Assembly: GCA_016928125.1 (NCBI GenBank)
Contig: JAFGLK010000200.1
Span: forward strand, 1-5,090
Length of the DNA: 5,090 bases
Direction: 5' to 3'
DNA from: Anaerolineae bacterium
Lineage (GTDB): Bacteria; Chloroflexota; Anaerolineae; UBA1429
Shown in pieces: positions 1 through 4,921 of this stretch (positions are counted from its first letter, which is position 1; each line of letters begins with the position of its first letter). Made by a program: the position numbers and the translations under genes. The notes under the pieces are model-generated. The model was not told the origin of the DNA. It searched no databases and was given only the letters and a program-made list of their open reading frames with translations.

Positions 1-560
1 AGGATGTGGAAATAGGGATGGATGGCCAGCCCAAAGGGCAGACGCTGGTTCGCATCGTCGTTCTGCACCCTGAAATCGAGCCGCACGATCCCCGGGCGTA
101 CGCTGTAGGTCAACTCGAGCGTGTTCTCGATCGGGAACAGCTCATGGATCTCGCTGCCCGGCGCAAAGCGAATGCGCGTGGTCGCCGAGATGCGGTCGTT
201 CCCCACCGTCGGCTCGTCGCAGGCCCAGGGCTGCTCGCGCACCAGCCCGTGCAGGAAATTGGAGCCGTTGTTGGCTGGAAAGCGGAACGTGCGCCCGTCA
301 AAGCCGAACTGGGCATTGCGTACACGGTTGGGGGAGGGATACAAGATCGGCGTGCCCAGCAGGCGCGGCCCCCCTTCGGTCACCGCCAGGCCATAGAGGT
401 AGCCCTGCCCTCCCACCACGAAGCGCAGCAGGTTGCTGCCCTTGTCCGGCGCGAACGAGATCTCGGTGTTCTGCGAAGGATGGTCGCCCTCGCACGCCAA
501 GGTCACCAGATCCCAGCCGGTGACGGGATGCTTCTCGAAACGATAGCTGAACGCCCTCAT
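1..560 (-). CDS. Aldose 1-epimerase (galactose mutarotase family), 3' end outside window
   Basis: The first 186 residues of a GalM-like aldose 1-epimerase can be read leftward from an ATG at 560; the gene runs off the left edge. The family interconverts the alpha and beta anomers of free aldoses in the cytoplasm. Visible marks are PNRVRNAQFGFDGRTFRF (residues 77-94), then NNGSNFLHG (97-105), which carries the conserved active-site His104, and PFGLAIHPYF (175-184), which carries the second conserved His181. Both match the two His positions of characterised galactose mutarotases; the C-terminal catalytic Glu lies beyond the window. A GGAGGT Shine-Dalgarno sits at 568-573, seven bases before the ATG, which supports this start. 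The gene is divergent from the sugar-acid dehydratase at 731 and shares its promoter region. The family is clear; the exact sugar is not, and related mutarotase-like proteins of unknown substrate exist. Confidence 0.9.
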   Translation of the reverse strand, partial: MRAFSYRFEKHPVTGWDLVTLACEGDHPSQNTEISFAPDKGSNLLRFVVGGQGYLYGLAVTEGGPRLLGTPILYPSPNRVRNAQFGFDGRTFRFPANNGSNFLHGLVREQPWACDEPTVGNDRISATTRIRFAPGSEIHELFPIENTLELTYSVRPGIVRLDFRVQNDDANQRLPFGLAIHPYFHI

Positions 561-596
561 CCTCTGCACCTCCTGCGCCGATGTGTGTAACGCTCG

Positions 597-615
597 TCCC
601 GGCACCAGGCCGGGA
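597..615. repeat. Inverted repeat in the divergent promoter region
   Basis: TCCCGGC (597-603) and GCCGGGA (609-615) form a perfect 7-bp stem around a 5-base loop. It lies inside the predicted leader of the leftward epimerase mRNA and just upstream of the rightward -35. It could be an RNA hairpin or an operator; the sequence does not decide between them. Confidence 0.5.
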
Positions 616-628
616 TGGCGAGGCTTTT

Positions 629-656
629 TTGCGGCCGCGTCCGAACGCATTATACT
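629..656 (+). promoter_or_regulatory. Candidate promoter for the sugar-acid dehydratase gene
   Basis: TTGCGG (629-634) and TATACT (651-656) are separated by 16 bases, close to the sigma-70-type spacing. A run of six T at 625-630 lies at the upstream edge and could act like an UP element. A start near 663 would give a leader of about 68 bases before the ATG at 731. Confidence 0.45.
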
Positions 657-677
657 CGCAGCGACGCGGTGCTACCA
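649..677 (-). promoter_or_regulatory. Candidate promoter for the leftward aldose epimerase gene
   Basis: Read on the minus strand, a perfect TATAAT lies at 654-649. Seventeen bases upstream is TGGTAG (677-672), a poor -35 with three of six consensus bases. Transcription would start near 642 and give a leader of about 80 bases. The -10 shares bases with the -10 of the opposite promoter. The -10 is convincing in this GC-rich setting; the -35 is not. Confidence 0.4.
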
Positions 678-682
678 GCGTC
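663..682. repeat. Imperfect inverted repeat at the dehydratase transcription start, possible operator
   Basis: GACGCGGT (663-670) and ACCAGCGTC (674-682) are complementary apart from one unpaired A, around a 3-base centre. The repeat begins about seven bases after the rightward -10 and also overlaps the poor -35 of the leftward promoter. That is where a repressor could control both genes. The regulatory role is inference from position. Confidence 0.35.
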
Positions 683-730
683 CGGGCGCAGGTCAGCGAC
701 CACCAGATATCCGAAGGAGGATCCTCACCG

Positions 731-1831
731 ATGCAGATCAGATCGATCGAGCCCGTCCTGGTGAAGGTCAATCACCGTGGCAACTGGCTGTTTGTGCTCG
801 TCCATACCGATGAGGGCCTGGCGGGCTTGGGCGAGGCCAGCCACAACATGAACGACGGGTTGGCAATGGCCCAGCTTGAAGTCTACGAGCAGCGCCTGGT
901 GGGCCAAGACCCGCTGCGCATCGAGGCCATTTGGGCCGACCTCGCCAACCGGCACGCCGGCCGCGTGGCGAACACGGTCCTTAGCGGGATCGAGCAGGCC
1001 CTGTGGGACATCATGGGGCAGTATCTCGGGGTCCCGATCCGCACGCTGCTGGGCGGCCAGGTGCGCGACCAAGTGCGCCTCTATGCCAACATCAATCGAC
1101 ATGTGACGGATCGCAGCCCGGCCGGCTTTGCGCGCGCCGCGGCCCAGGCCGTGGCCGAGGGGTTCGCCGCGGTCAAGCTGGCCCCTTTTGATGAACTGCG
1201 CGGGCCCGATCATGTGCGTTCCGGCCCGGGCGCCGCATGGGGCCCCGGCGTAGAGCGCGTAGCCGCCGTGCGCGCCGCCATCGGCGACGAGGTCGAACTG
1301 CTGGTGGACTGCCATGGCCGCATGGAGGCCTCGGAGGCCATCTTGGTGGCGCGCGCGCTTGAGCCCTACAACCTTTTCTGGTACGAGGAGCCGGTGCCTC
1401 ATATCTACCCCGAGGAGCTCGCCCGGGTGACTGCGGCGGTCAGTATGCCCACCGCGTCGGCGGAAAGCGTTTTTGGCGTCGAGGGTTTCACGCCGTTTCT
1501 TTCGCACCCCGTGGTGGACGTGATCATGCCCGATGTAAAGCATGTTGGCGGCCTGCTGGAGCTGAAGCGCGTTGCGGGCGCTGCGCGGATGCACAAGCTC
1601 TTGGTGGCGCCCCACAACCCCTCCGGGCCCGTGGCGGCCGCAGCCAGCGCCCAGCTGGTGAGCACGCTGACCAACTTCCTGATCCTGGAGTTCGCCTGGG
1701 GCGAGGTGCCCTGGCGCGCCGAGCTGATCCAGCCCGCCGAGCGCATCGAAGGGGGCTACCTGCAACTGCCCGAGGGGCCCGGGCTTGGCCATCAGCTCAA
1801 CGCCGAACTGATCGCGGCGCATCGCGCCTGA
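731..1831 (+). CDS. Mandelate racemase/muconate lactonizing enzyme-family sugar-acid dehydratase (galactonate dehydratase-like)
   Basis: A 366-residue cytoplasmic enolase-superfamily protein, full length for the family. The N-terminal capping domain covers about residues 1-120, and the TIM-barrel follows. Visible catalytic features are Lys149 (AAVKLAPFDEL), the metal ligands Asp193 (VDCHGR), Glu219 (YEEPVP) and Glu245 (ASAESVFG), the Asp268-His295 acid/base dyad (IMPDVKHVGG and VAPHNPSGP), and Glu320 (LILEF). These correspond to the mandelate racemase subgroup. Such enzymes remove a proton next to a carboxylate with Mg2+ help; most bacterial members with an Asp-x-His-x-Arg motif and the His-Asp dyad are dehydratases of sugar acids such as galactonate or gluconate. 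The second Lys of the racemase KxK motif is absent (Ala151), which favours dehydratase over racemase. The start is the ATG at 731, ten bases after AAGGAGG (714-720). Its divergent partner is an aldose mutarotase, consistent with sugar oxidation. The substrate is not determined. Confidence 0.88.
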   Translation: MQIRSIEPVLVKVNHRGNWLFVLVHTDEGLAGLGEASHNMNDGLAMAQLEVYEQRLVGQDPLRIEAIWADLANRHAGRVANTVLSGIEQALWDIMGQYLGVPIRTLLGGQVRDQVRLYANINRHVTDRSPAGFARAAAQAVAEGFAAVKLAPFDELRGPDHVRSGPGAAWGPGVERVAAVRAAIGDEVELLVDCHGRMEASEAILVARALEPYNLFWYEEPVPHIYPEELARVTAAVSMPTASAESVFGVEGFTPFLSHPVVDVIMPDVKHVGGLLELKRVAGAARMHKLLVAPHNPSGPVAAAASAQLVSTLTNFLILEFAWGEVPWRAELIQPAERIEGGYLQLPEGPGLGHQLNAELIAAHRA

Positions 1832-1841
1832 CCCTCTGGGC

Positions 1842-1868
1842 GCCGCCGTAGCCTGGCGGTTGCCTTTT
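1842..1868 (+). terminator. Weak terminator-like hairpin after the dehydratase gene
   Basis: CCGCC (1843-1847) pairs with GGCGG (1855-1859) around a 7-base loop, extended by a G-T wobble, and is followed by TTGCCTTTT. It lies 11 bases after the dehydratase stop. The T run is short and interrupted, so efficiency is doubtful, and the T-rich end also serves as the -35 of the next promoter. Confidence 0.35.
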
Positions 1869-1887
1869 GCTGAAATTCGCATACAAT
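1860..1887 (+). promoter_or_regulatory. Promoter candidate for the zinc-finger protein, lspA, pseudouridine synthase operon
   Basis: TTGCCT (1860-1865, four of six consensus bases) and TACAAT (1882-1887, five of six) are 16 bases apart. The local AT richness stands out in the GC-rich DNA. A start near 1894 would leave a leader of about 40 bases before the ATG at 1935. Confidence 0.5.
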
Positions 1888-1934
1888 CAAGTTGATAGCA
1901 GCCCAGGGCTGGACGTGACGAGAGGAGTGGATCG

Positions 1935-2309
1935 ATGGAGATCAAGGCCAAGTCAACCAAGCTTTCCGACCTGCGCCACTATCTCGAGCAAGAGCGCGGG
2001 CGTCTGACCAAGGAGATCGAACACAGCCAGATCACGACCGACGAGGAAAGATCGGGCTACAGCACGCATATGGCCGATGACGCCACGGCGGTCTTTGAAC
2101 AGGAGCGCAACGTCGGCATGCAGCACGCCCAGAAGCGTCTGCTCGCGGAGGTCGAGGATGCCCTCAAGCGGATGGATGCTGGCAGCTATGGGGTCTGTCG
2201 CCACTGCGGCGCGCGCATTGATGTTGCCCGACTGAAGGCCATGCCCACCGCCGCCTTGTGTCTCAGCTGCCAGGAGCAGCAGGAACAGCATAACAACTGG
2301 CACGGCTGA
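1935..2309 (+). CDS. TraR/DksA-family C4 zinc-finger protein
   Basis: A 124-residue acidic, largely helical protein. Residues 8-82 are predicted to form a charged helical hairpin, with MADDATAVFEQE (46-57) near its turn. A zinc finger follows with Cys88, Cys91, Cys109 and Cys112 (CxxC, 17 residues, CxxC), the pattern of the DksA/TraR family. Members bind RNA polymerase through the secondary channel and tune promoter output, in some bacteria together with ppGpp. This short form resembles the Bacillus YlyA/YteA type more than the 151-residue E. coli DksA, and it lacks that protein's long N-terminal part. The Gln/Glu-rich tail after the finger (113-119) is not conserved in my memory of the family. 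GGAG at 1924-1927 lies seven bases before the ATG. It is first in a probable operon with lspA and an rRNA pseudouridine synthase. The family is certain; the regulatory targets are unknown. Confidence 0.88.
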   Translation: MEIKAKSTKLSDLRHYLEQERGRLTKEIEHSQITTDEERSGYSTHMADDATAVFEQERNVGMQHAQKRLLAEVEDALKRMDAGSYGVCRHCGARIDVARLKAMPTAALCLSCQEQQEQHNNWHG

Positions 2310-2350
2310 GCCGCCGGCCCATCTGCAGCCCGTGCTGCTGGGTCGCATAC

Positions 2351-2370
2351 AGAGAGGGAGCATGCCGTTG
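2351..2370 (+). promoter_or_regulatory. Ribosome binding site that leaves two possible lspA starts
   Basis: AGAGAGGGAG (2351-2360) precedes ATG at 2362 and, two codons later in frame, TTG at 2368. The GGGAG core is one base from the ATG but seven bases from the TTG; the weaker GAGAGG part (2352-2357) is four bases from the ATG. The choice changes the protein by two residues only. Confidence 0.5.
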
Positions 2371-2898
2371 AAGCAGAGGTCAGGCCTCCGTCAGATCAGC
2401 CTCTTCTTGATCGCTGCCTGTGTGATCGCGCTGGATCAGCTCACCAAGTGGTGGGTGCGTGCCCACATCCCCGTGAATCGCTCTTGGGATCCCATCCCCG
2501 GCCTCAGCCGGATCCTGACCTTTACCCACGTAGAGAACACGGGCGTCGCCTTTGGCCTGTTTAAGGGGATGAACTGGCTGTTTGTGATCGTGGCCGCCGT
2601 GGTGATCGTCTTGATTGTGGTCTACTACCGCCGTCTGGCCGCGGCCAGCTGGGTTCTACACGTGGCGTTTGGCCTGCAACTGGCCGGGGCGGTCGGCAAT
2701 CAGATCGACCGGGTGTTGCGCGGCCATGTGACCGATTTCATCGATGTGAGGGTGTGGCCGATCTTTAACGTGGCCGACAGCGCCGTCGTAGTGGGCACCG
2801 CCCTGCTGGCCTACTATGCCTTCTTCCTGGATCGCGGGGCGGACGAACAGCCCGCTCGGGAAGTGGGCGAGGGGCCGATCGTCCATCCCGAGGAGTAG
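2362..2898 (+). CDS. lspA: Lipoprotein signal peptidase (signal peptidase II)
   Basis: A 178-residue inner-membrane aspartyl protease that cleaves the signal peptide of diacylglyceryl-modified prolipoproteins just before the lipidated Cys. Four hydrophobic segments are visible at about residues 11-27, 69-89, 94-112 and 138-157. The family motifs are all present: DQLTKWW (25-31), ENTGVAFGLF (58-67), GNQIDRVLRGHVTDFIDV (112-129) and FNVADS (135-140). The catalytic pair is Asp125 and Asp139. The loop between the two Asp residues is shorter than in E. coli, as in many Gram-positive-type enzymes. The soluble tail (158-178) is acidic. I chose the ATG at 2362; an in-frame GTG at 2332 would add ten residues but has no Shine-Dalgarno. 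The gene lies 52 bases after the zinc-finger gene and 9 bases before the pseudouridine synthase, so co-transcription is likely. Confidence 0.95.
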   Translation: MPLKQRSGLRQISLFLIAACVIALDQLTKWWVRAHIPVNRSWDPIPGLSRILTFTHVENTGVAFGLFKGMNWLFVIVAAVVIVLIVVYYRRLAAASWVLHVAFGLQLAGAVGNQIDRVLRGHVTDFIDVRVWPIFNVADSAVVVGTALLAYYAFFLDRGADEQPAREVGEGPIVHPEE

Positions 2899-2907
2899 CC
2901 TCTCTCC

Positions 2908-3846
2908 GTGTCTCCAGAGGCACCCCAGCCCCACGTTCTGGTATGGTTCGTCGAGGAGCCTGCTCCCCGTCTGGATCGCTATGTCGCTGAGCAGCGGGCC
3001 GAGCTCAGCCGCTCTCAAGTGCGCCGCCTGATCGACGCAGGGCTGGTTACCGTCAACAACGCCCCCGCCAAAGCCGCGCAGAGACTGGTGCCGGGCGACC
3101 GGGTGCGAATCGAGCAACCCCCCGAAGCGCCCAGCGCTCCGGCTCCGGAGTCGATGCCTCTGACGATTCTCTACGAGGATGAACATCTGCTGGCCGTCGA
3201 CAAGCCCGCCGGGCTGGTAGTGCATCCGGCACCAGGGCACCGTCAACATACCCTGGTCAATGCTTTGCTCGCTGAGCGCCCCAGCGTGGCAGAGGCGGAT
3301 CTGGATACTCAGCGCCCGGGCATCGTGCACCGTCTGGATCGCGACACCACGGGTGTGCTGTTGGTGGCCCTCTCACGCCAGGTGCAGCTAGCCCTGCAGG
3401 CGCAATTCCGGGCCCGACAGGTGGACAAGCGCTACCTGGCGCTCGTCTATGGCGTTCCCGAGCGCCGCCAGGCCGCCATCGAGGCGCCCATCGGCCGGCA
3501 CCCCGTGCATCGCAAGCGCATGGCGGTGCTCGAGTCGGGAGGGCGATATGCGCGCACCGAGTTCACGCTGCGCGAGTCGTTGCGCGGTGCCTCGCTGTTG
3601 GAGGCCCGCTTGATCACCGGTCGCACGCACCAACTGCGCGTTCACCTGGGGGCCATTGGCCATCCGGTGGTGGGGGACCGTATCTATGGCCCGCAGCGGC
3701 AGCGCATCCCGGCGCCGCGTCAGATGCTACACGCCTGGAGGCTGGCCCTGAAGCATCCGATCACAGGGGAGCCGCTCGAGCTCACATCGCCCCTGCCGGC
3801 CGATTTCCTGCTGATCCTGGAGCGCCTTCGCCGCCAGAGCGGCTAG
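2908..3846 (+). CDS. RluA/RluD-family 23S rRNA pseudouridine synthase
   Basis: A 312-residue protein that isomerises uridine to pseudouridine in RNA. An N-terminal S4 RNA-binding domain covers about residues 20-70 (RLDRYVAEQ, then SRSQVRRLIDAGLVTVN). The catalytic domain starts near LYEDEHLLAVDKPAGLVVHP (88-107). The signature HRLDRDTTG (141-149) supplies the catalytic Asp144; KRY (174-176) and GRTHQLRVH (238-246) are the other family motifs. Length and domain order match RluD/YlyB, whose known target in E. coli is helix 69 of 23S rRNA (positions 1911, 1915 and 1917). The target here is inferred, and RluC-like specificity cannot be excluded. The start is a GTG at 2908. The nearest Shine-Dalgarno, AGGAG at 2891-2895, lies in the last lspA codons and is 12 bases away, somewhat long, but no better in-frame start precedes the S4 domain. 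It is last in the probable operon. Confidence 0.93.
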   Translation: MSPEAPQPHVLVWFVEEPAPRLDRYVAEQRAELSRSQVRRLIDAGLVTVNNAPAKAAQRLVPGDRVRIEQPPEAPSAPAPESMPLTILYEDEHLLAVDKPAGLVVHPAPGHRQHTLVNALLAERPSVAEADLDTQRPGIVHRLDRDTTGVLLVALSRQVQLALQAQFRARQVDKRYLALVYGVPERRQAAIEAPIGRHPVHRKRMAVLESGGRYARTEFTLRESLRGASLLEARLITGRTHQLRVHLGAIGHPVVGDRIYGPQRQRIPAPRQMLHAWRLALKHPITGEPLELTSPLPADFLLILERLRRQSG

Positions 3847-3861
3847 CCCGAGCCGATGCGC

Positions 3862-3885
3862 CCAGGCGAGCGCGCGCTCGCTTGG
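3862..3885 (+). terminator. GC-rich hairpin after the pseudouridine synthase gene, possible terminator
   Basis: Two 10-base arms (3862-3871 and 3876-3885) pair throughout with one G-T wobble around a 4-base loop; the inner 16 bases, GCGAGCGCGCGCTCGC (3866-3881), are a perfect palindrome. It starts 15 bases after the stop at 3846. There is no T tract, so it is not a canonical intrinsic terminator. It may stop RNA polymerase weakly, protect the mRNA 3' end, or act as a DNA site, since its right arm overlaps the -35 of the next promoter. Confidence 0.45.
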
Positions 3886-3910
3886 CAGCCGGCCTCTTCT
3901 CCAGTATCAT
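3882..3910 (+). promoter_or_regulatory. Promoter candidate (distal) for the nitrilase-like gene
   Basis: TTGGCA (3882-3887) and TATCAT (3905-3910) each match five of six sigma-70 consensus bases and are 17 bases apart, making this the best promoter in the window. Transcription would begin near 3917 and give a leader of almost 180 bases, which contains the stem-loop at 3925-3964. Confidence 0.55.
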
Positions 3911-3924
3911 AGCGCTCGGCCGTT

Positions 3925-3964
3925 CGACCCGCGCCAGGCCAGAGCCGTTTCGGGCTGCGGGTCG
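3925..3964 (+). other. Stem-loop in the long leader of the nitrilase-like gene
   Basis: CGACCCGC (3925-3932) and GCGGGTCG (3957-3964) form a perfect 8-bp stem. Within it, AGCC (3943-3946) pairs with GGCT (3953-3956), so the second helix stacks directly on the right arm and ten bases (3933-3942) stay free on the left. T-rich stretches follow (TTT at 3971, TTTT at 3979). I cannot assign it to a known riboswitch class; it may be a weak attenuator or simply leader structure. Confidence 0.45.
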
Positions 3965-3971
3965 CGGCGAT

Positions 3972-4000
3972 TTGCCCGTTTTGCCCTATTCGCGTATGCT
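3972..4000 (+). promoter_or_regulatory. Second (proximal) promoter candidate for the nitrilase-like gene
   Basis: TTGCCC (3972-3977) and TATGCT (3995-4000) are 17 bases apart with four of six consensus matches each. A second TTGCCC lies at 3981-3986. The start would fall near 4007, inside the AT-rich inverted repeat. This is weaker than the distal promoter. Confidence 0.35.
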
Positions 4001-4005
4001 GCGTG

Positions 4006-4023
4006 ATAGAAAATATGTTCTAT
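4006..4023. repeat. AT-rich perfect inverted repeat, candidate operator
   Basis: ATAGAA (4006-4011) and TTCTAT (4018-4023) are perfect inverted copies around a 6-base spacer. Fifteen of the 18 bases are A or T, in sharp contrast to the surrounding DNA. It sits at the predicted start site of the proximal promoter, where a dimeric repressor would block transcription. No regulator gene is visible nearby, so the binding protein is unknown. Confidence 0.4.
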
Positions 4024-4095
4024 TCCCGGCGCCTGGGCCAGGCCACGCTCCTGAGCGGCGCGGGCTGAGGACGACGGGAGGAGAGGAGTTCACCG

Positions 4096-4908
4096 ATGCG
4101 CGAAGTCACCGTGGCCTTGGCCCAAACCAGCCCCGTCCTGCAAGACGTCGAGCACAATCTGACCGACATGTGCAAGATCATCGAGAACGTCTGCCTTCAG
4201 CAGCGGGTCGATCTGATCGTCTTTCCCGAGCTGTCTACCACCGGCTACGAGTGCGGTGTCCGCTTCAGCGATCTGGCGGAGAGAATCACCGAGCACGCTG
4301 TCAACACCCTCGGCAAGCGCGCCTCCGAATATGGCGCTCATGTGGCCTTTGGCCTGGCCGAGAAGCAAAAGGTGGAAAGCGTAATTTACTCGGCGGCGGT
4401 GCTGATCGATCCGGAAGGCGACGTGGTGGCCGATTACCAAAAAGTCCACCTCAAAGGCGAACAGCGGCTGGCCTTTCGGCCGGGCTATCGCTTTGTGACC
4501 GCTGAGACCGCCTTTGGCGTGGTGGGCCTTCTGATCGGTTGGGACTTGGCCTTCGCAGAGGGAGCACGCTCTCTGGCCCTGGAGGGCGCCGAGATCATCG
4601 CCGTGTGCGGCAGCTGGGAGAAGCCCCATGCGCACGAGTGGCGCAGCTATGCCTTTGCCCGCGCCTATGAGAACTCGGTTTTCATCGCCGCCTGCAATCG
4701 GGTAGGCGAGGAGCCGACCTACTCTTTCTTTGGCGAGAGCATGTTGGTGGGGCCGCGGGGGCGGGTTCATGCCCGGCTAGAGGAGGAGGAGCCCGGCGTG
4801 GCCATCGGCACCATCGACCTGGATCAGGCCCGCGCCTATCAGGAGGAGACCCAACTGCTGCAGGCGCGCCAGCCGCGCAGCTATCGCGCCGTGGTCAAAA
4901 TGTACTAG
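4096..4908 (+). CDS. Nitrilase-superfamily (carbon-nitrogen hydrolase) protein lacking the catalytic Cys
   Basis: A 270-residue cytoplasmic protein with the full nitrilase fold length. The superfamily hydrolyses amides, nitriles or carbamoyl groups with a Glu-Lys-Cys triad. Glu45 is present in [11 protein letters not shown] (42-52) and Lys116 in [11 protein letters not shown] (113-123). The third motif, normally G-x-x-I-C-(Y/W)-D, reads [16 protein letters not shown] (143-158), with Gly148 in place of the nucleophilic Cys and Ala154 in place of the usual Pro. The rest is well kept: [21 protein letters not shown] (182-202 region) and [14 protein letters not shown] (211-224). The Gly codon is GGT at 4537-4539, one base from a Cys codon. 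A Cys at residue 171 follows a nearby strand but is not the family nucleophile. AGGAG (4084-4088) lies seven bases before the ATG. The threonine aldolase begins 10 bases downstream, so the two are probably co-transcribed. The fold is certain; the function is not, and classic amidase activity is unlikely. Confidence 0.87.
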   Translation: MREVTVALAQTSPVLQDVEHNLTDMCKIIENVCLQQRVDLIVFPELSTTGYECGVRFSDLAERITEHAVNTLGKRASEYGAHVAFGLAEKQKVESVIYSAAVLIDPEGDVVADYQKVHLKGEQRLAFRPGYRFVTAETAFGVVGLLIGWDLAFAEGARSLALEGAEIIAVCGSWEKPHAHEWRSYAFARAYENSVFIAACNRVGEEPTYSFFGESMLVGPRGRVHARLEEEEPGVAIGTIDLDQARAYQEETQLLQARQPRSYRAVVKMY

Positions 4909-4921
4909 GAGGAGCCCCGTG
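4907..4921 (+). promoter_or_regulatory. Ribosome binding site setting a GTG start for the threonine aldolase
   Basis: AGGAGG (4907-4912) overlaps the TAG stop of the preceding gene (4906-4908) and ends six bases before the GTG at 4919. The strong site and tight spacing support both this start and translational linkage of the two genes. Confidence 0.7.

Noticed and set aside
6..590. Plus-strand open frame of 194 codons over the left edge
   Set aside because: It lies antisense to the aldose epimerase, whose protein shows clear family motifs and a good ribosome site; the plus-strand product resembles nothing and has no ribosome site.
581..730. Upstream extension of the dehydratase to an ATG at 581, adding 50 residues
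   Set aside because: The extension would cover the promoter region and lacks family similarity; the ATG at 731 has a strong Shine-Dalgarno and gives the normal N-terminus MQIRSIEPVLVKV.
725..1960. Minus-strand open frame of 411 codons opposite the dehydratase
   Set aside because: This is a GC-driven shadow. The plus-strand product has all the enolase-superfamily motifs, while this one is rich in His, Gly and Arg without a recognisable domain.
2325..2338. Small hairpin GCAGC, 4 bases, GCTGC between the zinc-finger gene and lspA
   Set aside because: The 5-bp stem has no T tract and lies in a short intra-operon gap, so it is too weak to call a terminator.
4031..4041. Short palindrome CCTGGGCCAGG in the nitrilase-like leader
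   Set aside because: An 11-base GC palindrome is expected by chance in such DNA, and it does not align with a promoter element.
3882..4505. Plus-strand open frame of 207 codons overlapping the nitrilase-like gene
   Set aside because: It is in another frame, rich in Arg and Gly, and begins inside the -35 region of the promoter; the nitrilase frame carries the conserved motifs.
4090..4770. Minus-strand open frame opposite the nitrilase-like gene
   Set aside because: It is a shadow frame with no domain or ribosome site that I can support.
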